Source: CAZUXY01 sp964624235
GTDB lineage: Bacteria; Spirochaetota; UBA4802; UBA5368
DNA length: 64,000 nucleotides
NCBI GenBank assembly: GCA_964624235.1
Contig: CAZUXY010000003.1
Span: forward strand, 45,019 to 109,018
Direction of reading: 5' to 3'
Of the stretch, positions 52,926 to 62,235 are shown piece by piece (positions within the stretch are counted from its first letter, which is position 1; each line of letters starts with the position of its first letter). The translations under genes and the position numbers were made by a program. The notes beneath the pieces are model-generated. The model was not told the DNA's origin. It searched no databases and saw nothing but the letters and a program-made list of their open reading frames with translations.

Positions 52926-55397
52926 ATGGCTGAACGCGAATACAATTTTACCGCGATAGAAAGGAAATGGCAGCACGTCTGGGAAGAGAAAGAGGCATTC
53001 GTCAGTAAAAAAGACGCCTCAAAGGAAAAATACTATCTACTGGAAATGTTTCCTTATCCTTCAGGCAGGCTGCACATGGGGCATGTGCGAAACTATACCA
53101 TAGGAGACCTGGCATCACGGTATTACCGCATGAAGGGATTAAATGTTTTTCATCCTATGGGTTGGGACGCGTTCGGCATGCCCGCCGAGAACGCTGCGAT
53201 AAAGAACAACATCCCTCCGCTGAAATGGACCGCCGAGAACATTGCACATATGAAAAAGCAGCTGAAACGGATGGGCTTCGCCTATGATTGGACCAGGGAA
53301 GTGACCACATATCATCCTGAGTACTACCGGTGGAACCAGTGGATGTTCTGCAAGATGTACGAAAAGGGACTGGCGTATAAAAAACGCGCATCGGTAAACT
53401 GGTGCGACAGCTGCAATACGGTGCTCGCGAATGAACAGGTGGTCAACGGGCTCTGCTGGCGTTGCGATTCGCAGGTGACCCAGAAAAACCTTGAACAGTG
53501 GTTTTTTAAAATTACGAATTATGCTGAAGATCTCTTGAAAGGTCATGAGGAACTGGGATCGGGATGGCCTGAAAGAGTGGTAGTAATGCAGCGGAACTGG
53601 ATAGGACGATCGACCGGCCTGAGGATCAACTTCAGTCTGGACAGCGGGGAGGACTTCCCCATTTACACCACCCGTCCAGATACGGTGTACGGCGTCACCT
53701 TCATGGTTATCGCCCCTGAGCATCCACTGCTGGACAGGGTAGAGAATACAGAAGTGAGGAAGTTCATAAACAGGTTCAGGGCGCAGTCGGTGGTTGAACG
53801 TCTCTCTGAAGATAATGAAAAGGAGGGTGTCGATACAGGATTAAGAATAGTTAATCCCTTCAATGGTGAAACCGTACCCCTTTACGTGGGAAACTTTGTC
53901 CTGATGGAATACGGTACCGGGGCTATTATGGCGGTACCGGCGCACGATACCCGGGACTTCGCTTTCGCGAAAAAGTACGGTATCCCGGTTAAGCTGGTGA
54001 TCGATAATCCCTCATCTCCCATTAAGATTGAAGAAATGTCCGATGCTTATGTAGATGATGGTACCTGCATAAACTCTGGTCAGTTCAGCGGAACAGACAA
54101 CCGTGAGGCCATGGAAAAGATTTCCGATTACGCGGTATCGGAGGGCTTCGGAATCAGGGAGGTAAACTACCGCCTTAAAGACTGGCTCATTTCACGACAG
54201 CGTTACTGGGGGTGTCCTATTCCCGTGATCTATTGCGAAAAATGCGGCACTGTGCTTGTGCCGGAAAAGGACCTGCCCGTACTGCTGCCCACTGAGGTCG
54301 ATTTTCACGGTGATTCCCGGTCCCCCCTCCTTATCATGCAGGAATTTAATCGAGTGTCATGCCCTAAATGCGGCGTTGAGGCGCGGAGAGAAACCGATAC
54401 CATGGATACCTTTGTGGATTCATCATGGTATTTTGCGAAATTCACTTCACCGGGTTCGGAAGATATGTTCTCGAAAAGTGAAGTAGACTACTGGATGCCG
54501 GTGGATCAGTATATCGGTGGTATAGAGCATGCCTGCCTGCATCTGCTGTATGCACGGTTTTTCACCATGGTAATGCATGACCTTGGCCTGGTGAAATGCC
54601 GGGAGCCCTTTACGCGGCTTTTAACTCAGGGCATGGTTATCAAAGACGGTGCCAAGATGAGCAAATCAAAGGGAAACGTGGTGGATCCTGATGAGATCAT
54701 AGAAAAATTCGGCGCTGACACGGTCCGTCTCTTCATGCTTTTCGCATCACCGCCGGATAAGGATCTGGATTGGTCCGATAAGGGAGTAGAAGGCTGTTTT
54801 CGTTTCATAGGCCGTGTCTGGAGGATGGTGGACAAATATCGCACTTGTTATACAGGCAATCCTGATCCATCCGCAGTGGATCCTCAGAGTACTTTAGGCA
54901 AGCTCAGGAAAATTCTCCATCGCACGGTTCAGGTGGTTACTAATGATATCGATGAGAGAATGCAGTATAACACCGCCATCGCACGTATGATGGAACTGGT
55001 AAACGGAGTATACCAGGTCGATGAAAAGGAATTCTCCACTACGGAGGGTAAATTGGTGATATCTGAAGTATTTGAAAAACTAATACCCATGCTGTCCCCC
55101 TTTGTGCCGCATGTTGCAGAAGAAATGTGGGAGATCATTGGCAATACGAAGCAACTGGTAGACCATCCCTGGCCGGGATTTATTACTGAGCTGACTTCCA
55201 GAGATGAAGTTGAGATTGTTTTTCAGGTAAATGGAAAAATTCGGGGCAGGGCTCAGGTGAATTCGGATATATCGAAGAATGAAATGGAAGAGATGGCCTT
55301 CTCTGATGCAAGGATCAAAGAATTTGTAGAAGGCAAAGAGATTGTAAAAATAATTGTGGTGCCCGGAAAACTGGTGAATGTTGTGGTCAAGGGGTAA
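52926..55397 (+). CDS. leuS: Leucyl-tRNA synthetase
   Basis: An 823-aa class I synthetase. MFPYPSGRLHMGHVRNYTIGD gives the HMGH ATP motif; zinc-type cysteines occur in CDSCNTVLANEQ and CEKCGTVLVPEK; the editing domain has TRPDTVYGVTFMVIAPEH and GTGAIMAVPAHDTRDF; KMSKSKGNVVDPD is the second ATP motif. Length is typical. The upstream 211 bases contain a small hairpin (52857-52878) but no T-box or RNA gene I recognise. Confidence 0.97.
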   Translation: MAEREYNFTAIERKWQHVWEEKEAFVSKKDASKEKYYLLEMFPYPSGRLHMGHVRNYTIGDLASRYYRMKGLNVFHPMGWDAFGMPAENAAIKNNIPPLKWTAENIAHMKKQLKRMGFAYDWTREVTTYHPEYYRWNQWMFCKMYEKGLAYKKRASVNWCDSCNTVLANEQVVNGLCWRCDSQVTQKNLEQWFFKITNYAEDLLKGHEELGSGWPERVVVMQRNWIGRSTGLRINFSLDSGEDFPIYTTRPDTVYGVTFMVIAPEHPLLDRVENTEVRKFINRFRAQSVVERLSEDNEKEGVDTGLRIVNPFNGETVPLYVGNFVLMEYGTGAIMAVPAHDTRDFAFAKKYGIPVKLVIDNPSSPIKIEEMSDAYVDDGTCINSGQFSGTDNREAMEKISDYAVSEGFGIREVNYRLKDWLISRQRYWGCPIPVIYCEKCGTVLVPEKDLPVLLPTEVDFHGDSRSPLLIMQEFNRVSCPKCGVEARRETDTMDTFVDSSWYFAKFTSPGSEDMFSKSEVDYWMPVDQYIGGIEHACLHLLYARFFTMVMHDLGLVKCREPFTRLLTQGMVIKDGAKMSKSKGNVVDPDEIIEKFGADTVRLFMLFASPPDKDLDWSDKGVEGCFRFIGRVWRMVDKYRTCYTGNPDPSAVDPQSTLGKLRKILHRTVQVVTNDIDERMQYNTAIARMMELVNGVYQVDEKEFSTTEGKLVISEVFEKLIPMLSPFVPHVAEEMWEIIGNTKQLVDHPWPGFITELTSRDEVEIVFQVNGKIRGRAQVNSDISKNEMEEMAFSDARIKEFVEGKEIVKIIVVPGKLVNVVVKG

Positions 55398-55413
55398 AGC
55401 AGCCGGAAGCCTG

Positions 55414-55806
55414 TCATATACTCAGGGTTATACCGCTACCGTATACAAGAATGAACCCGACGGAAAGTCTTATTACTGCGTCGGTATAGATCAGTTTCTT
55501 AATCGATGAAGGACTTGTTTCCTCAATAGCCTGTGTAAACAGCTTTTTGATCTTATCAGCGTGGATAAGGATGAAAGGACCGGTAAAGACGACAAAGATA
55601 CCCGTAATAAAAACAGGTGTCTTGAAATAAACCGTATCGGCACAGGTCAACGGTAAACCGGTAATGATAAGCAGCACACCGTGGAGGTAGAACAGCCGAT
55701 GGTTTATCCATGATCTCCACAGTTCAAAAACCTTTAGAGGCATAACGAATTCCGCAGTCCCCATTGTTATTAGTAAAATACCCAAGACCAGGATATATAC
55801 TACCAT
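55414..55806 (-). CDS. Small four-helix membrane protein
   Basis: A 130-aa protein with four hydrophobic stretches (about 1-22, 36-58, 62-84 and 105-130), consistent with four transmembrane helices, and a charged loop AIEETSPSSIKK. No family recognised. It lies tail to tail with leuS, 16 bases apart. The 235 bases upstream hold a pair of related 14-bp palindromic motifs (55883-55896 and 55990-56003). Confidence 0.72.
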   Translation of the reverse strand: MVVYILVLGILLITMGTAEFVMPLKVFELWRSWINHRLFYLHGVLLIITGLPLTCADTVYFKTPVFITGIFVVFTGPFILIHADKIKKLFTQAIEETSPSSIKKLIYTDAVIRLSVGFILVYGSGITLSI

Positions 55807-56041
55807 GATTTCTCCGCCCTGTTAGTACTATGCGGGATAAACAAACATTGCTGGATTGTGAAATCAAGTATAATTCATACGATGTGTAATTTCATAAAAC
55901 TACATATAGAGCAAAGTACAGGTCGAATTATATAAAGAAACAATTAACCGCAGGTTGGGATGGAAGTAAACCCGAGATAAAGGAAGCAGTGTGAAATTAC
56001 ACAGATAAACCGAGTTGTTTCAGGTTTGTTGTTTCCAGTAT

Positions 56042-56821
56042 TCAATATACGGGTTTATACAGGGGCGTGCCCGAGTTGGCGGTAATCCATGATAGAATGT
56101 GTCTTTCAAGGGATGATATGTCCTGGGGTCGTGTAAGCGTATGGTCTCCGTCGGCAATAATCACCGTTTTCTTTTTCGACCTGATGTGTTTATCCAGTAA
56201 ATAAGCATTGGAAATATCCACCAGGTTGTCCTTTGCACCATGGAGGACCAGCACAGGGACGTCGATAGACGCAATGGCCTTTATCATATCCAGTTCGAGC
56301 AGTTCGTGGAAAAAGTGGTTGTGTACTGCAATACCCTGTATGTCGGTAAACCCGTTTCCATGAATTTTCGCCAGGTCTTTATGCGGAAGAAGATTGCCAA
56401 TCAGTTCGTCCAGCTTAACAGGAGTCGCGATCAGGCTTAAGCTCAGTATTCTCGAATGCCCTCTGGAACACATAAGCGTCGCAGCTACACCTCCCATGCT
56501 CGAACCGATAATATGAATGGCAGATACTCCCTGTTCAATAAAAAAAGACAGTGCACAGTTCAGGTCTTCCATTTCCTGAATAATGGAAAGTTCCGAAAAT
56601 GAACCCTCTGAATCACCGGCAAAAGAAAAATCGAATACAAGCAGTGTGAAACCCGCCCTTACAATGGAATCGGCGATTCGAGTAATCTTATATCCATCCT
56701 TTGATGAGAATAATCCGTGACAGTAAATTACTCCACTGGTTGAAGCAATATCGCTGTAATAAAGTTTTCCTGCTAAACGCTGGTTTTTGTTATTATTAAA
56801 AAAGACCGGTTTTACCGGCAT
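56042..56821 (-). CDS. Alpha/beta-hydrolase
   Basis: A 259-aa cytosolic alpha/beta-hydrolase fold. The nucleophile elbow IHIIGSSMGGVAATLM gives the GxSxG serine; VLVLHGAKDNLVDISNA places the catalytic Asp and IADGDHTLTRP the His. GVIYCHGLFSSKDGYK gives the oxyanion-hole HG. Similar proteins are esterases or lysophospholipases; substrate unknown. Confidence 0.88.
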   Translation of the reverse strand: MPVKPVFFNNNKNQRLAGKLYYSDIASTSGVIYCHGLFSSKDGYKITRIADSIVRAGFTLLVFDFSFAGDSEGSFSELSIIQEMEDLNCALSFFIEQGVSAIHIIGSSMGGVAATLMCSRGHSRILSLSLIATPVKLDELIGNLLPHKDLAKIHGNGFTDIQGIAVHNHFFHELLELDMIKAIASIDVPVLVLHGAKDNLVDISNAYLLDKHIRSKKKTVIIADGDHTLTRPQDISSLERHILSWITANSGTPLYKPVY

Positions 56822-56895
56822 TACAGACCTCTTGTTACGATAAATAAATGTGATACTACATCTGTCTTATTATAAGTGGTGTTAATAACTATCGG

Positions 56896-57351
56896 CTATG
56901 ATTTTTTCAGTTTGATAACCGGTTCGAAATACCCCTCTGAACTCCTTCCGTCAATTACGATTTTGATCATTTCCATTTCAAGGAACTGAGTTTTACTTTC
57001 ATTATATCGTTTTATTTTGAAAAGGAAATATGAAGAGTTTGTCTTAACGAAGCCTGAATAATAATTGATATTCGCAGGCTGGCTGTTTTTCATTTCATAA
57101 ATATTTATTCTCAGGGTTGTCGCATCCTCCATGCTGTAGATACCCTTGAATACAACGGCGCTGGTATTAAGATAAATAACCGAAAGGGCACGATAATTCT
57201 TAAAGAAATGGAACTGGTAACCGTAATTCCCTCGATATATAAGCAACCATCTCCCATGAATCTGTCCGGGGTTTACCGGTTCCGATTCAACAGGTGTAAT
57301 GAATATTGGTAATAACAGTGTTGCAATGAAAAGAATCGTTTTAACTTTCAT
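56896..57351 (-). CDS. Small exported beta-rich protein
   Basis: A 151-aa protein with a signal peptide (about 1-23, KTILFIATLLLPIFITPVES). The mature part alternates strands (GRWLLIYRGNYGYQFHFF, YRALSVIYLNTSAVVFKGIY), recalling a lipocalin-like barrel, with a basic tail. Family not recognised. It is 74 bases upstream of the hydrolase gene start, same strand. Confidence 0.7.
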   Translation of the reverse strand: MKVKTILFIATLLLPIFITPVESEPVNPGQIHGRWLLIYRGNYGYQFHFFKNYRALSVIYLNTSAVVFKGIYSMEDATTLRINIYEMKNSQPANINYYSGFVKTNSSYFLFKIKRYNESKTQFLEMEMIKIVIDGRSSEGYFEPVIKLKKS

Positions 57352-57499
57352 TCAAATCAAGCTCCATGGAAATGAATCAGGTTTAGATGAAATAATAATT
57401 TATGTATTACGTAAATAAAGGTGGTATTTCAAACAGATTTTTACAAAAATGAAGATGTTTATTTAATATAGGTACTTGCTCGATCGGGTCGGTTATATA

Positions 57500-58002
57500 A
57501 TGAAAAAAAGAATACTGCTCGATGCATCTTCGGCTATTCTGCTGTATAAAACAGGGCTCATTAATATAGTTACAAATGAATATGTTATGGTTACTTCTCA
57601 ATCAGTCTATTCGGAACTCACCGCATACATTCGTGAGGGGTCAGAATATTTCAAATCACTGTTCGAATTGAAAAAATTTATAATTTCGTATGAATACAAA
57701 AGTTGTCTTCTGAACATTCCATTACAGGGAGGTGAGAGGGATACAGTGCTTCTATTTTTAAGCGGTGAGGGGGAGTTTGTGCTTATCGATGATAAAAAAG
57801 GAGGAACCTTCTGTAAAAAAACAATATTCCCTATATCAACGCCCTTCTTCTGCCTCGGATATTATGGTTGGCGGGTAAAATCGATGATAAATGCCGGGAT
57901 GATTATACTACACGTCTGGCTTCTATCGGTCGATACTCAGCGACCGTCAGGGAATTCGCCCGGGAGTGTGCCAGTGATATTCTGTACCGTTTTTATCCAT
58001 AA
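57500..58002 (+). pseudogene. PIN-domain protein (DUF3368-like) interrupted by a frameshift at an A7 tract
   Basis: The frame from ATG 57500 reads a PIN-like nuclease domain: RILLDASSAILLYKTGL (first Asp), VYSELTAYI and GGERDTVLLFLSGEGEFVLIDD. At the run of seven A residues (57814-57821 region) the frame departs into unrelated sequence ending near 58009, while the minus-one frame reads on as CKKNNIPYINALLLPRILW and ends at 58002 with ILYRFYP, which fits the DUF3368 C-terminus. So the gene is broken by one base, suffers homopolymer sequencing error, or uses slippage at the A tract. No antitoxin partner gene is visible upstream. Its end overlaps the convergent gene. Confidence 0.7.
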
Positions 58003-60257
58003 ACTTTAAGGGGAGATAATGAACGGCCGTCTATTCTTCTTATAATTTCAGGAGTAATATCTTCAATGCATGCGCAGCCCGTAAGTATCATCGCCTGAAT
58101 CAGTTCTTTTTTCAGCGTTCCCAGATAAAAGGAAACTCCTTTTATCCCCATGCCGACAGCGGCAATGGTTATGGGTCTGCCTATAAGCACATATTCAGCT
58201 CCAACCGCCAGCGCCTTGAGAATGTCCACACCGGTTCTGAACCCTCCGTCTACGAGTATTCGTATGTGTCCCTTAACCTCTCTTACTATTTCCTCCAGGA
58301 CGTCCATCGCACCAGCCATCTCATCCAGCACTCTTCCTCCGTGGTTTGAGACGATGATTGCATGGGCGCCTGCTTCAACCGCAAAGACGGCGTCGCGTAC
58401 ATTCATAATACCCTTAAGAATAAACGGCATATTGGTTTCGCTTATCAGTGATCTCAGGTCATCAATTCCCTTGGGACCCACCGACTGGTTTTTCATGGCC
58501 ATGGTTTTAAAGACAACCGCGTCAATATCCATTCCTACCGCAACAGCATTTACTTCCTGTGAGGCCCTGATGCGCATCATCACATCCTGGTTATCGCTTC
58601 TGGGTTTGAAAATGGGAACACCGGCTCCCTGGGCCTCTGATAGAGCATGAAGGCCTATTTTATATTTTTCAGGTGATGCACCGTCGCCGACAAAAGCAAT
58701 GGTTCCAGCATCGATACAACCCTGTATTACCGCACGGTTGTAATCGAGCTCATCTATCGCTCCACCAAGATTTGTAACCGCACCTGTTATGGGAGCCGCC
58801 AATACCGGGAAAGACAGCGGTACTCCGAAGAAAGTGGTACTGATATCGGGCAGGTTGACGGTGTGTATCAGGCGTGTGTTGATCTTGTAGTTTTGAAGCG
58901 ACTCAAGATTTCTTCTGAACGAAGCACCGGTGCCTATTCCACCCATTCCTGGTACGCCGGTGGGGCAATCCTTGCCGTCGCAGGTTTTGCAGGCAAAACA
59001 GATCTTCTTCATTTTTTCCCTAGCGGCGATGCGGATTGCTTCCATGGAAAGCTCCGCTTCTTCGAAAACTTCAATGGTAAGTATTTCACGACATCGTGCA
59101 ACGGCACGTTCCGCGTCTTCAAAATTGTCACCTACAGCGATTATATGGCCTGCTTTTTCCACATTAGAACGGGGCGCGATGATCTTGTCGCCGGATTTAA
59201 CATTGATGAAAATTTCCGTAATACCGGAAATCTTTAGGGCTTCTTCCAGACCGTTGATTCTTCTTACTATGCCGGGTTGTGCAATTATTGCACGTTCTAT
59301 GGAAACATGCTGGTAAAGCGGTTCAAGGTTTCCAGGTTCCTGACCGAGAGCGACCTCAATGGCGGCCTTCATTAAGTCCACACCGGTGGAAAGAGGGTAC
59401 GTATATGCAGACATAAAACCCCCGGAAAGACGTGCTGCCAGTTCGCCGATCATCGGTCCGTCGTCAGTAAGCTTTATATCGCCTTTGGCGCATCCTATAG
59501 TGATACCAAGGGCTCTGATACCTTTTTTCATTACATCGCATGCACTTTGCTGTATTTCAAGTGAAAGCTGTGACGGCATGGTGTGCCCTATCTCAACAAA
59601 GTAGGGAGGATACTCAATTATCCGGTCGGCAATTCCGGTAATGGTAATCTCTCCATTGTATACCACTGCATCTATGGAAAGCTCGGGGCCCGCCATGTAT
59701 TCCTCAATTATTAGTTCTCCACTGGGCGAGGCGGCTTTTGCGAATTTAAAGGCCTCAGATATCTGCGACCTGTTGTCTATCCGCATGACACCTCGCGCTC
59801 CCATGTTGTCGGTGGGTTTGATCACAAGTGGAAACGAGAGTATTTTACATGCTTTTTTGGCATCGGCAAGAGACCATACCGGCAGAAAATTCGGACAGGG
59901 AACGTTATGGGACTTCAGACGCATGCGCATTTTTCTTTTGTTGGTGGCAGCCTCGGCATCTTCGAACTTTATTCCGGGCAGTCCAAGGGCGTTGGCCACT
60001 GCTGCTACCGTCATTGAAGCATCGGTTCCCACGGTGAGCACGGCATTAATGGGGGTTATCTCATTTTGGGATTTTGCCACCCGGACAGAACCCTCGATAT
60101 CTCTGGTGCTCATGACAATTGGGATATCCGCGTATTTCATTCCCAGGGCGGTGGGATTATAATCGGTGACAACGACCTGATATCCCATTTTTTTTGCGGT
60201 GTTGATGGCAGGGACTTGAAGCAACCCGCCCCCTATTATCATGATGGTTTTATTCAT
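57993..60257 (-). CDS. ATP-grasp domain fused to an FMN-dependent alpha-hydroxy-acid-type oxidoreductase
   Basis: A 754-aa protein with two enzymes in one chain. Residues about 1-405 form a carbamoyl-phosphate-synthase/PurK-like ATP-grasp ligase: MIIGGGLLQVPAINTAKK, FPLVIKPTDNMGARGVMRID, and GELAARLSGGFMSAY. A cysteine cluster follows at 420, 423, 426 and 431 (CFACKTCDGKDC), then PGMGGIGTG. Residues about 435-754 are the FMN alpha-hydroxy-acid oxidase/dehydrogenase barrel, with SNHGGRVLDE (catalytic His near 639) and ILVDGGFRTGVDILKALAVGAEYVLIGRP split across strands beta 6-8. It probably couples ATP-dependent ligation with flavin oxidation or an Fe-S redox step; the pathway is unknown. A Clostridia-type stand-alone form with the CxxC/GMGG segment exists as I recall. 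Confidence 0.85.
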   Translation of the reverse strand: MNKTIMIIGGGLLQVPAINTAKKMGYQVVVTDYNPTALGMKYADIPIVMSTRDIEGSVRVAKSQNEITPINAVLTVGTDASMTVAAVANALGLPGIKFEDAEAATNKRKMRMRLKSHNVPCPNFLPVWSLADAKKACKILSFPLVIKPTDNMGARGVMRIDNRSQISEAFKFAKAASPSGELIIEEYMAGPELSIDAVVYNGEITITGIADRIIEYPPYFVEIGHTMPSQLSLEIQQSACDVMKKGIRALGITIGCAKGDIKLTDDGPMIGELAARLSGGFMSAYTYPLSTGVDLMKAAIEVALGQEPGNLEPLYQHVSIERAIIAQPGIVRRINGLEEALKISGITEIFINVKSGDKIIAPRSNVEKAGHIIAVGDNFEDAERAVARCREILTIEVFEEAELSMEAIRIAAREKMKKICFACKTCDGKDCPTGVPGMGGIGTGASFRRNLESLQNYKINTRLIHTVNLPDISTTFFGVPLSFPVLAAPITGAVTNLGGAIDELDYNRAVIQGCIDAGTIAFVGDGASPEKYKIGLHALSEAQGAGVPIFKPRSDNQDVMMRIRASQEVNAVAVGMDIDAVVFKTMAMKNQSVGPKGIDDLRSLISETNMPFILKGIMNVRDAVFAVEAGAHAIIVSNHGGRVLDEMAGAMDVLEEIVREVKGHIRILVDGGFRTGVDILKALAVGAEYVLIGRPITIAAVGMGIKGVSFYLGTLKKELIQAMILTGCACIEDITPEIIRRIDGRSLSPLKVYG

Positions 60258-60389
60258 GGCAGGCCTCGTTTAACCTGAAATAGTAACGGTTGAAACAGGT
60301 AGTGATTGCAAGCGTACAATAATTATGTCACACCTCGCTAGTACATTTTCGGTAAAATTGCTTACAATCTTTAGCAGGTAAATAAGCAC

Positions 60390-61058
60390 TCAATAAATAA
60401 TATTCCATTGTCTGATTCGGGCAGTACGTCTGAGTTTGTGTTTGGGAGCCACGCAAACGGGGTACTTTACTTTTTCCAGCACCGGTAGATCGGCTGGTGA
60501 ATCCGCATAATAATACGCAGTATCAAGTGAAAGACCATTTGATGCACAATACTGTGCAACCCTGCGTAATTTTTCTTTTCCATAGCAATATCTGCCTTCC
60601 AGATTACCCGTAAGTTTTCCTGTTCTGATCTCCAGTTCTGTACACAGGCAATCATCCATGCCGAGATATTGCTGTACTGGTCTGCAGATGAATGACAGAG
60701 AAGCCGATAGAATAAGTGTTATGCCTCCGGAGGATTTATGGTGTTCGATCTCATTACTGATTCGAGGACGTATCAGTGGTTTGATATAATCCAGAAAAAA
60801 TTCCTGAGATGATCCTTCGAACTCCTGGTAAGGCCATCCTTTGAATTTAATGACCCAGCGTTGTATGGTATCTTCATTTTTGATAAATTTTAAACGGTGT
60901 AATAGCCGAGTGTAAATTGAGTAATAAAGATCGCTTTTTTTTATGTATTTTTTTTTAAGAGCGAAAGAAACATATAAATGCCCGGTACTGCCTGAAAGAA
61001 TGGTGTGGTCCAGATCGAAGAATGCTGCGTATACGGCTGTCATTAATTGAATTCCCAT
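60390..61058 (-). CDS. HAD-superfamily phosphatase (HAD-IB/SerB-like)
   Basis: A 222-aa HAD phosphatase. Motif I FFDLDHTILSGSTG carries the nucleophile and acid; SASLSFICRPV contains motif II Ser; YYYADSPADLPVLEKV holds motif IV Asp residues. KPLIRPRISNEIE and KEKLRRVAQYC match the HAD-IB cap. Substrate unknown. Alternative start at Met6 (61043). Confidence 0.87.
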   Translation of the reverse strand: MGIQLMTAVYAAFFDLDHTILSGSTGHLYVSFALKKKYIKKSDLYYSIYTRLLHRLKFIKNEDTIQRWVIKFKGWPYQEFEGSSQEFFLDYIKPLIRPRISNEIEHHKSSGGITLILSASLSFICRPVQQYLGMDDCLCTELEIRTGKLTGNLEGRYCYGKEKLRRVAQYCASNGLSLDTAYYYADSPADLPVLEKVKYPVCVAPKHKLRRTARIRQWNIIY

Positions 61059-61230
61059 CTGGAAATATTCATATTTCCCGCCTTCATACTTTTTTCATTT
61101 CTTGACAAACCTTTGCCTTATATTAATAAATATGGAATCATGGGACTGAACATATAGAGACATAATACATTTATTTTGTTTGTTTGACAATATTTAAATT
61201 GACATATCTGAGCCGGTTTCAGTAATCTTT

Positions 61231-62187
61231 ATGTTCAGTATGAAAGGATTACTTCGTAAAGACCTTCTCGACATTCAGTCCCTCGAGACCGAGGAAATCA
61301 CTCTGATTTGTGAAAATGCCCGCTATTTCAAGGACCTTTTTACCCGGTCGGTAAAAACAGTTCCCGTATTACGGGGTAAAACGGTCTGTACCCTGTTTTA
61401 TGAGCCATCGACACGAACCAGGATAAGTTTTGAACTGGCTGCAAAAAGGCTTTCTGCAGATATGATCAACGTAGCCGTTGCTACTTCAAGTGTGGTCAAG
61501 GGGGAATCCCTCATCGACACGGTCCATACCATGGAGGCCATGAAGGCCGATTATATTGTTATGAGACATGCGGCGTCGATGGCGCCGCATTTTTTATCAA
61601 AGAACATAAAAGCATCAGTCATCAATGCCGGAGACGGATTTCACGCTCATCCAACACAGGCTTTGCTCGATTCGTATACCATACTGGAAAAAAAGGGGAC
61701 GTTGAAGGGACTCACTATCGCAATAGTGGGGGACCTGAAGCATTCGCGTGTTGCGAGATCAGACATCGAAGTTTTTAAGCGTCTTGGTGCCAGGGTGATT
61801 CTGTGCGGCCCGCCGACCCTGGTGCCCGATGATTTCTCCATTTATAATGTTGACATTACTTATAACCTCGATGACATATTGCCGGAACTGGATGTGATAA
61901 ACATGCTGCGGATTCAGTTGGAAAGGCAGAAAGGCTCTCACTTTCCGTCGCTGAGGGAGTACCACCGGCAGTTCGCCTTGACCGTCGAGAGGCTGGCAAA
62001 GTGCAAATCCGACATCATTGTGATGCACCCGGGACCGATTAACCGGGGAATCGAGATTGACCACCAGGTCGCCGACAGCCCTAATTCCGTTATTAACGAG
62101 CAGGTAACCAACGGCGTTGCGGTCAGGATGTCGATATTTTATCTGCTTGCGGGGGGTACCCCGCTGGAGGAAATGGAAAAGTCGTAA
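61231..62187 (+). CDS. pyrB: Aspartate carbamoyltransferase catalytic subunit
   Basis: A 318-aa enzyme joining carbamoyl phosphate and aspartate. Carbamoyl-phosphate motif FYEPSTRTRISFELAAKRL, HPTQALLDSYTI and VMHPGPINRGIEID are complete. ATG 61231 is used; ATG 61240 is an alternative and no Shine-Dalgarno decides. Upstream TTGACA hexamers (61102-61107, 61184-61189, 61199-61204) lack convincing -10 partners. pyrC follows by 48 bases; no pyrI is seen. Confidence 0.96.
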   Translation: MFSMKGLLRKDLLDIQSLETEEITLICENARYFKDLFTRSVKTVPVLRGKTVCTLFYEPSTRTRISFELAAKRLSADMINVAVATSSVVKGESLIDTVHTMEAMKADYIVMRHAASMAPHFLSKNIKASVINAGDGFHAHPTQALLDSYTILEKKGTLKGLTIAIVGDLKHSRVARSDIEVFKRLGARVILCGPPTLVPDDFSIYNVDITYNLDDILPELDVINMLRIQLERQKGSHFPSLREYHRQFALTVERLAKCKSDIIVMHPGPINRGIEIDHQVADSPNSVINEQVTNGVAVRMSIFYLLAGGTPLEEMEKS

Positions 62188-62235
62188 ACACGAGTGCCTT
62201 ATCGGTAGTGTGTAATTGAACTACGGAAAACGAAT

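Noticed and set aside
56915..56935. GGTTCGAAAT as a tRNA T-loop
   Set aside because: It lies in the coding sequence of the small exported protein with no acceptor stem or anticodon arm around it.
61102..61204. Three TTGACA hexamers as pyrB promoters
   Set aside because: None has a convincing -10 at 16-18 bases; left as a note in the pyrB entry.
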